From an uncultured bacterium (lineage in GTDB: Bacteria; Cyanobacteriota; Vampirovibrionia; Gastranaerophilales; Gastranaerophilaceae), in assembly GCA_947361225.1 (NCBI GenBank), contig CANAIK010000003.1, positions 1 through 64,000 of the forward strand: a DNA stretch of 64,000 nt, read 5' to 3'. The notes under the pieces were generated by a model. The model saw only the letters and a program-made list of their open reading frames with translations, was not told where the DNA came from and did not search any database. How positions within the stretch are numbered: position 1 is the stretch's first letter; every line of letters starts with the position of its first letter. Position numbers and translations under genes: made by a program. This document shows, piece by piece, positions 58,050 to 64,000 of this stretch.

Positions 58050-59189
58050 CTAAACCTCATTTACCGTTAAATTCTCAAGAACGGGAATTTGAGAAATTAC
58101 ATTGTTATTGATTATCAAAATATTATTAATATCATCATTTAATTTTAAATTTTTATAATCCAAAACATTCTCACAATTCATAATAGCAACGCCGATTTTT
58201 GCATAACTTACATAATTAACGTTCTCATCAAGTGCAATTTGCGAAAAATATTCTTCAATTGCATTAAAAACAATTTTTTTTGTTGAGTCTAAATCCGCTC
58301 CGTTTTTTAAAATTACATCAAATGAAACCGATAAATTAAGAGCGTCTGCGCCAACAACCGTGCAGTATGCTCCGATTGGAGCAGCTCCGTTTCCGCATCC
58401 CCAGCCAATTTTAGCCCCTTTTTCATCTAAAACATAAGGATCAATGTGGTTTTGAACACTTTTAATTAAATCAAGGGAAGGAATCTTTTTATTAGAATCA
58501 ATAATTACAACTTTAACAGTATTATCGCCATTCCACAAAGGTTTTACAATTGCCTTAGAAACTCCTATGACTTCAAGGGCAAGTTTTCTGTAGTGATAGA
58601 TATTTCCGCTTATAATTGGCTTTTGTAAGTCTTCATAGTATCTGTTAAGCAAACTTTCTTTTGATTCATCATCATATCCGTTTACAAATGCCTCGTTATT
58701 TGTAACACTTACGATTCCTTGAATTGTTGTCGGAATAACAACTATCGAATTTTTAACAACATTTGTCTTTTTTCCCTTATCGACGGATTCAACTTCAAAA
58801 ACATCGTTCGTGTGAACTTGTTTTTCTTCAATTGCTTGAAATTTTATCCCGTCTCGGGTTTCGAATATTGTACCTTTATTTATAAGCCCTTCGCCGTTTG
58901 TGACGGTTAAAAATCCGCTTGAACCCGTTGCTTTTTTTGCTTCAATGTTTCTTGTGTAATAAGTGTATTTGCATAAATCCTCGTAATCCATATTAGAAGG
59001 ATCCTCAAGACATTTTGCGATATAGATTATTTTTTTATAAATTTGATGCAGAATCTCCCCTATCGCAATGAAAAAATCCCAGGCAAAAAACCCGACCGTT
59101 TTTTGATAGCCGGCAGGTAAATTGTCAAGCCCGCTTTTTGCAATTTCTTGCGCTGTAATTTCCGTATTATCCACTAAAGTCATTTCCAT
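58050..59189 (-). CDS. baseplate J/gp47 (XkdT-like) protein
   Basis: KATGSSGFLTVTNGEGLINKGTIFETRDGIKFQAIEE; NGYDDESKESLLNRYYEDLQKPIISGNIYHYRKLALEVIGVSKAIVKPLWNG. Confidence 0.88.
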   Translation of the reverse strand: MEMTLVDNTEITAQEIAKSGLDNLPAGYQKTVGFFAWDFFIAIGEILHQIYKKIIYIAKCLEDPSNMDYEDLCKYTYYTRNIEAKKATGSSGFLTVTNGEGLINKGTIFETRDGIKFQAIEEKQVHTNDVFEVESVDKGKKTNVVKNSIVVIPTTIQGIVSVTNNEAFVNGYDDESKESLLNRYYEDLQKPIISGNIYHYRKLALEVIGVSKAIVKPLWNGDNTVKVVIIDSNKKIPSLDLIKSVQNHIDPYVLDEKGAKIGWGCGNGAAPIGAYCTVVGADALNLSVSFDVILKNGADLDSTKKIVFNAIEEYFSQIALDENVNYVSYAKIGVAIMNCENVLDYKNLKLNDDINNILIINNNVISQIPVLENLTVNEV

Positions 59190-59622
59190 CTCCTAAATTT
59201 GCGCTTAATGTATAAGCTTTTTCTATATCAACCGTTAATAAACTGCCGCTAAAGAGTTCCACTTCAACTGAAATATTTAAAACTTTCCCCTTTTTTGATA
59301 ATTCAAAATTTGAAACCCGAGAAATTGCAGGATTTAAGGGCAGTCCTTCACGAAAATCCCTTTCAATTTCTGCTTCTTCATAGCCAAAACCCAATCTTTT
59401 ACAACCGAACAATTTTTTAAATCGCACTCCAAACCCGGTTCCTTGATAAATCGGATATGCGTCTTTTTCTGTCATACAAAACTTAATAATCCACTGTCTA
59501 ATTGCCTCTATTTCCTTAATCATATTGGGCGAACCGTTTTTGATAACGATTTTAGTATCGTTTTTTATTGAAAAATCAATTTGTGGTTCATAACCAATTT
59601 CTTGTGAAAAAAAATCTTCCAT
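59167..59622 (-). CDS. XkdS-like (DUF2634) baseplate protein
   Basis: IRQWIIKFCMTEKDAYPIYQGTGFGVRFKKLFG; position before baseplate J. Confidence 0.72.
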   Translation of the reverse strand: MEDFFSQEIGYEPQIDFSIKNDTKIVIKNGSPNMIKEIEAIRQWIIKFCMTEKDAYPIYQGTGFGVRFKKLFGCKRLGFGYEEAEIERDFREGLPLNPAISRVSNFELSKKGKVLNISVEVELFSGSLLTVDIEKAYTLSANLGDGNDFSG

Positions 59623-60078
59623 TTATAACACCTTATCAATTAATATATAACGATTTGTTTCTTCTAAACTGTTGATAACTACAAAATCACCAATTTGTAA
59701 AACACATTTTAATTTTAATAATTCATCACGTAACCCTAAAATTGCGCTTGCAAGGGAAGATATTGCGCTTGGCATTTGACAAGCACTATTAGTATAAGAA
59801 TGTGTTTCTTGAATAGATTTAGCGTTATTGGTATCATCTAAAACCCCTAAGGACAACACACCTGTTGAATCGATATTGCAGCGAAAGCGAAACCACTGCG
59901 AAATTTCCAATTCTACACCTTCCGTTAATAGAATATTCCCGTCTGCAATTTGCAGCGTTAAAGGCGATAGTTCGACAATTTTTCCAATAATTGCAGCTTT
60001 TAAGTCTTTTGGATTATTTCTTTTTAAAAATTCTTTTTTTAATACATCAATAATTGTCTCTTCTTTTTTATTTAACAT
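59623..60078 (-). CDS. XkdR-like (DUF2577-type) tail protein
   Basis: IGKIVELSPLTLQIADGNILLTEGVEL; synteny. Confidence 0.6.
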   Translation of the reverse strand: MLNKKEETIIDVLKKEFLKRNNPKDLKAAIIGKIVELSPLTLQIADGNILLTEGVELEISQWFRFRCNIDSTGVLSLGVLDDTNNAKSIQETHSYTNSACQMPSAISSLASAILGLRDELLKLKCVLQIGDFVVINSLEETNRYILIDKVL

Positions 60079-60105
60079 TCAAACCCCCCTTTTTTTAAAA
60101 ATTTT

Positions 60106-60951
60106 TTATTGTTTTATAAACTTCTTAATAGAAACTTGGACATTCTCAATTGCGCCTTTAATTGAATGTTTGCTTGATATAATTTTATACTTGTCTTTAA
60201 TATTTATTTTGTTATTATCAATTGTTGTAGTTGTTCCTGTTTGCAATTGATTGTCCCCGATTAGTGAAAAAGAATTTTCTTCTGTTGTTTTTAATTCATT
60301 AATCGTTTCGTTGTAATTTTTCATATCTTCAATCGACGAGGTTTTTGCAAAAGCTTTTATATATTCAAAACTTTTAATTGAATAAAGATTTGCAATATAG
60401 CCTCGCAAATCGTAATTTTCCTTGTATTGTAATAAATTTATCTTCCCGTTTTTACAATCAAAATAGAATTCGTCTTCAAATCCTTTATCAACTGCGGTTC
60501 TGTACAAATCCTTTAGAATTTTTTGCAATGTTTCTTTTCTATATATTTTTGTAACCGTAAAATCAATTTGCGGAAAACTCCCGTAAGGAAGCTGAGCTTT
60601 TTTACAAGCATCAATCATAGCGGTTGAAATTTTTGCATTTCTAAATTGAATGGTTATTTCTTCTTTTCCCGAATAAAATCCTAAGTCATAGCCAAAGTAT
60701 TTGAAACTTTCTTCATTGCTTTGAGTTATTTTTGTAATTCTTCCAACAAAAACAGACTCATTATTGTCTTGATTAAATAGCTCAATCCAATCCCCGCACA
60801 TTAATTCTTCTTTTGTTTCGAAATCAAAATAAACAAAAACATTGTTAATATCGTCTTGCCAGTTAAATGACAATATTTTTTCAATCGCAGCCTTTCTTTT
60901 TAGCGTTTTTGAATCTATTTTATAAACAATATATGACATATTAACCCTCAA
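60106..60951 (-). CDS. XkdQ-like tail hub protein
   Basis: GDWIELFNQDNNESVFVGRITKI; synteny. Confidence 0.7.
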   Translation of the reverse strand: MRVNMSYIVYKIDSKTLKRKAAIEKILSFNWQDDINNVFVYFDFETKEELMCGDWIELFNQDNNESVFVGRITKITQSNEESFKYFGYDLGFYSGKEEITIQFRNAKISTAMIDACKKAQLPYGSFPQIDFTVTKIYRKETLQKILKDLYRTAVDKGFEDEFYFDCKNGKINLLQYKENYDLRGYIANLYSIKSFEYIKAFAKTSSIEDMKNYNETINELKTTEENSFSLIGDNQLQTGTTTTIDNNKINIKDKYKIISSKHSIKGAIENVQVSIKKFIKQ

Positions 60952-60960
60952 ATCCCTTTT

Positions 60961-61473
60961 TTACATTAAACCCGCTTTTTTTAACACGCTTAATTGACTG
61001 CTGTTTGTTATATAGTTTTCAATATACTTAAACACTTGTTTTTCACGATTCACAAAATCAAAAAAGCCTTCCGGGAATTCGGTTAATAATATTGAATAAT
61101 TAATATCGCCGGTTTTATCCACGCCATATGAAAATTCATCAATTGTTGCTAAAAAATTAAACATAAGGATTTTTTTTGCGCTTGTTCCAATTATTCTTAT
61201 TGGGAGTTTAAGTTTGCGCATTGTTTCAATAAAATCTACATAAACCCAACCATTAGGAAATGTTTTAGACGATACAAAATTATAATTTTTATTAACAGGA
61301 AAAAAACTTGTCCAAGCAATAGTTCTTAACGACGGGTTATCCAAAACACGAATTTTCCCGCTTAGTGTATTCTGTGTTGAATTTGCACCAAGAGCGCTTA
61401 TTTTAGTCCCCGCAGGAACAACCGGGATTAAATAAACGGTAATATTTGCTAAATCTGTTAATATTATATTCAC
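60961..61473 (-). CDS. phage tail protein, XkdP-position
   Basis: Synteny between tape measure and hub; beta-rich. Confidence 0.5.
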   Translation of the reverse strand: MNIILTDLANITVYLIPVVPAGTKISALGANSTQNTLSGKIRVLDNPSLRTIAWTSFFPVNKNYNFVSSKTFPNGWVYVDFIETMRKLKLPIRIIGTSAKKILMFNFLATIDEFSYGVDKTGDINYSILLTEFPEGFFDFVNREKQVFKYIENYITNSSQLSVLKKAGLM

Positions 61474-62240
61474 GCCGGTAACACCTTTCTTAATTCAAGC
61501 GCCATTTTATTCATTAATTCATTCACGAATTCATTATTGTCAACCATATTTCCCTCAATATTCATATTGATTGTTATATTAGAAGCAGGTATTGTTTTTT
61601 GCATTTGATTTTTATTAACAACAGTTGTGTTTTGTTGCAAATTCGACAATTTTAGCCCGTATTGACTAATAGCTGTTGTTTTATTATTCAATATTGTTGT
61701 CATTGTATTATATTTTTCTTTGTTGGTTTTTTTGTATTCCCAATTTTTTATATTGCTTTTAATATTCTGCAAATTACAAATTTTTTTTGACAATACATTT
61801 AATTTATTTATATTCATTCTAACCACTTGTCCAATTGGTTTTAGAACCCTAAAACTTTTGACTTTAGATGTTTCTTTTATAATTACAGAACTTCCAAGTG
61901 TTTTTTGGACAAATTTTTTACCCTTCTTTAAAAATTCAATCGAATCGTTATAAATATTTTCTTTATTTCTTAGTTTTTCAAAACCGCTTTTATTAATAGT
62001 TTCTTTTGAATTCATTTGAAACAGATTAATTTTTCCTTCGATTCGATTTATCGAGCAATCTTGCTCTTGATACAATTTTTGAGATAATATATCCGTTTTC
62101 ATTGCTTTTGTCATTAATTCTTCGACAATAGCGGTTTTTTTTATTTTTTTGTTAGTTGTTGTCAGTTTTTTTACAATGTTTATAATTATTGAAAAACATT
62201 TGCTTTTTAAACTTAAAACAACTCCGATAGTTTTTGCCAT
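61470..62240 (-). CDS. short tape-measure-like protein
   Basis: Position after the tail chaperone; C-terminus ITINMNIEGNMVDNNEFVNELMNKMALELRKVL resembles tape-measure C-termini. Confidence 0.6.
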   Translation of the reverse strand: MAKTIGVVLSLKSKCFSIIINIVKKLTTTNKKIKKTAIVEELMTKAMKTDILSQKLYQEQDCSINRIEGKINLFQMNSKETINKSGFEKLRNKENIYNDSIEFLKKGKKFVQKTLGSSVIIKETSKVKSFRVLKPIGQVVRMNINKLNVLSKKICNLQNIKSNIKNWEYKKTNKEKYNTMTTILNNKTTAISQYGLKLSNLQQNTTVVNKNQMQKTIPASNITINMNIEGNMVDNNEFVNELMNKMALELRKVLPA

Positions 62241-62754
62241 TTTTGCTTTTCTTCCTCTTTTTCAACAAGTAATGATGCAATCAAGAATGTTTTTTGCGAT
62301 TGCGTAAGATTGCACAATTTTTTTAAATCGTGTCCTTTCTGCAAATAATGATGAATCAAATACAGCTCATCATCATTTTTTATTGCTTTTTTATTGGTTC
62401 TAAATCCTTATTATATCCATAACGACTCAAGATAAATTTTGCCAAGTTGTCAATTTCAAAAATATTTCCGCCAAATGCCTTTTCAACTATCATTATCGGA
62501 TCTTTTATATCCTCGAATTCATCTTTAAGCGCTTTAGATCGAAATATTGGACAACATTCATAAATTAATTCATAATCACCACGCAAGGGTTCGTCTTCTG
62601 AGGCTGAATTAATCAGTTGCACAATTTTTTGCGGGGATATTTCCTCAACTTTTATTTGAGCGCCAAATGTTTCTGAAAAAAATACTTCTTTTTTTCTTTC
62701 TTCAATAAGTTTTTTTGCTTTAAGAATATCTTCAATTGTCAGTTCTTTAGTCAT
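62213..62754 (-). CDS. tail assembly chaperone -1 frameshift product (G-T like fusion)
   Basis: A AAA AAG heptamer (62386..62392 on the complement) just before the G stop; -1 frame continues KKAIKNDDELYLIHHYLQKGHDLKKLCNLTQSQKTFLIASLLVEKEEEKQKWQKLSELF* to 62213. Confidence 0.75.
62380..62754 (-). CDS. XkdN-like tail assembly chaperone (G product)
   Basis: ATG at 62754 (MTKELTIEDILKAKKLIEERKK); between tail tube and tape measure. Confidence 0.75.
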   Translation of the reverse strand: MTKELTIEDILKAKKLIEERKKEVFFSETFGAQIKVEEISPQKIVQLINSASEDEPLRGDYELIYECCPIFRSKALKDEFEDIKDPIMIVEKAFGGNIFEIDNLAKFILSRYGYNKDLEPIKKQ

Positions 62755-62809
62755 TGTTTTTTCCTTTTTTTTCTTTCGAATGCGAGAATAATTTATTCTC
62801 GCAAACCCA

Positions 62810-63250
62810 CTACACATTCTCTAACCATTCGTAATCTTCGCAAGCATACGGAAGACTTTCTTCAGTTGCCGTTTTTTGTGCTAAATCAATCAAATTCAAT
62901 TCATCGAATGTAACACCGATAAGTTTTACACGTTGAACCTTGTTTGTATTGTTATTGTAAGCTTTTCCTATAATAGAAATATCGGGCTGCTTGCCGTTTT
63001 TATATTGCTCGAAAATATTGATAAATGTATTATCTATTCTCCATTTTGTGAACTCACCTGTCAGTTCAACACACACCAGTTTTCTTTTTTTTGTATAACT
63101 TTCCGATTCGTCAATATCCTCATACATATTCGCTTGTTTTAATGTGAATGTTTTCATACTTCCGACTTTTACTTCTTGATTATCGGTTGTAAGCCACACA
63201 GAACCGTCGGTTCCGTTAAAAATTTCTTTTGTCTGTAAATTTTTTCCCAT
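62810..63250 (-). CDS. tail tube protein (XkdM-like)
   Basis: FNGTDGSVWLTTDNQEVKVGSMKTFTLKQAN; directly after sheath. Confidence 0.8.
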   Translation of the reverse strand: MGKNLQTKEIFNGTDGSVWLTTDNQEVKVGSMKTFTLKQANMYEDIDESESYTKKRKLVCVELTGEFTKWRIDNTFINIFEQYKNGKQPDISIIGKAYNNNTNKVQRVKLIGVTFDELNLIDLAQKTATEESLPYACEDYEWLENV

Positions 63251-63270
63251 TTTTTTATCCTTTTTTTTAA

Positions 63271-64000
63271 TTAGTACATTTCAACTTCAATTTCGCAGGA
63301 TTCAATTGCATTTAAGAATTTAACATCGAATTTTAGCGCCATTATTTTTTTGTAAGTTAATTTTGCAACTTCCAAATCTGACATTGAATTGATTTCGTCT
63401 TCGTTTTTTCCCGATGCAATCCACAATTCACGCATTCTTTGTGTGTCAATAGAAACCGTGTTTTTGTATTCTTCGTCGAATATATCCGCTTTTTCCATTT
63501 CTCTTATAAAACCCTTGCAAGCGGAAATGAACAATTGTTCATTGTCGTAGTTATTCTTGTATTTGCCTTTATAACCTGCTCGAAAAGAATATTTGATATC
63601 AGTGTCAAATCTTTTTATACCTTCCATAATGCACAAGTCTTTCATATCCTCGGTATCTTTTGTATTTGTTGTTATTAAGGTATTTACAGGACTTGCAACC
63701 CGAACTCCTTCTTCTTCGTTGTACAAAGTTATTTGACCTTCGGTTACAATTTTTGGCATATCAACTTTTTCTAATTCAGTTAACACATAGCCCGCAATTG
63801 ACATATTATAAGGACATCCGGCGCACAAACCTGCAATAAGCGGCAATAAATCCATTCCTTTTATTTTTGTTGAACCGTTTACTTGAATTCCGTTAGCCAG
63901 TGTAGCGCTTGGGTTATTAATTGATGCAACCCATTTTGAATCCGCTTTTTTGTTATAAACCAAAGCAAAAATTTCATTCTCTTTTGCATATGAAACAATT
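63271..64000 (-). CDS. tail sheath protein (XkdK-like), 5' end outside the window
   Basis: IVSYAKENEIFALVYNKKADSKW...GMDLLPLIAGLCAGCPYNMSIAGYVLTELEKVD; open to the window edge. Confidence 0.82.
   Translation of the reverse strand, partial: IVSYAKENEIFALVYNKKADSKWVASINNPSATLANGIQVNGSTKIKGMDLLPLIAGLCAGCPYNMSIAGYVLTELEKVDMPKIVTEGQITLYNEEEGVRVASPVNTLITTNTKDTEDMKDLCIMEGIKRFDTDIKYSFRAGYKGKYKNNYDNEQLFISACKGFIREMEKADIFDEEYKNTVSIDTQRMRELWIASGKNEDEINSMSDLEVAKLTYKKIMALKFDVKFLNAIESCEIEVEMY

Larger units (their letters stand above)
54939..64000 (-). mobile_element. contractile-tail prophage or tailocin module (incomplete, cut by the window edge)
   Basis: Collinear sheath, tube, tail chaperone, tape-measure, hub, XkdR/S/T/U-like, fibre and lysis genes; no capsid, terminase or integrase visible in the window. 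Confidence 0.88.

Noticed and set aside
1-64000. CRISPR arrays, tRNA/rRNA genes, transposases
   Set aside because: No regular direct-repeat/spacer array, no tRNA-like cloverleaf, rRNA or transposase motif recognised by eye; a dedicated search was not possible.

Overview
AT-rich chromosomal window that, from gene style, most resembles a host-associated Gastranaerophilales/Vampirovibrionia-type (Melainabacteria) genome; this taxonomic guess is an inference. About 1-54.7 kb is mostly housekeeping genes: def, fmt, aroH, an M16 peptidase pair, tsaC, murJ, radA, ispD, thiL, aroQ, ribD, pncC, nrnA-like, ubiE/menG-like. Several less ordinary modules are interspersed. From 54.9 kb to the window end there is a minus-strand contractile-tail prophage or tailocin module (sheath, tube, tail chaperone, tape measure, hub, baseplate, fibre, lysis), cut by the window edge. 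Main second-look items: (i) a tightly coupled six-gene operon (UbiA / PEP-utilising phosphotransferase / BtaA-DUF3419 / phytol-dolichol kinase-like / GNAT / OleC-like AMP ligase) that looks like an uncharacterised lipid or prenyl-conjugate pathway; (ii) a CapA-like protein with paired degenerate and intact Mur ligases; (iii) an EndoQ-like PHP domain fused to a UvrD helicase, divergent from a UvrD-PD-(D/E)XK helicase-nuclease; (iv) an orphan CpaE/CpaF pair with degraded ATPase motifs; (v) a 1609-aa repeat-containing protein; (vi) an in-frame TGA inside spoIID; (vii) a programmed -1 frameshift site (A AAA AAG) in the phage tail chaperone gene; (viii) a dispersed GTCANNCTGAACTTGTTT repeat, intergenic once and in-frame inside a phage CDS once; (ix) a candidate small RNA; (x) recurrent TANNNT-N6-ATG architecture suggesting leaderless transcripts. 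No tRNA, rRNA, CRISPR array or transposase was recognised.
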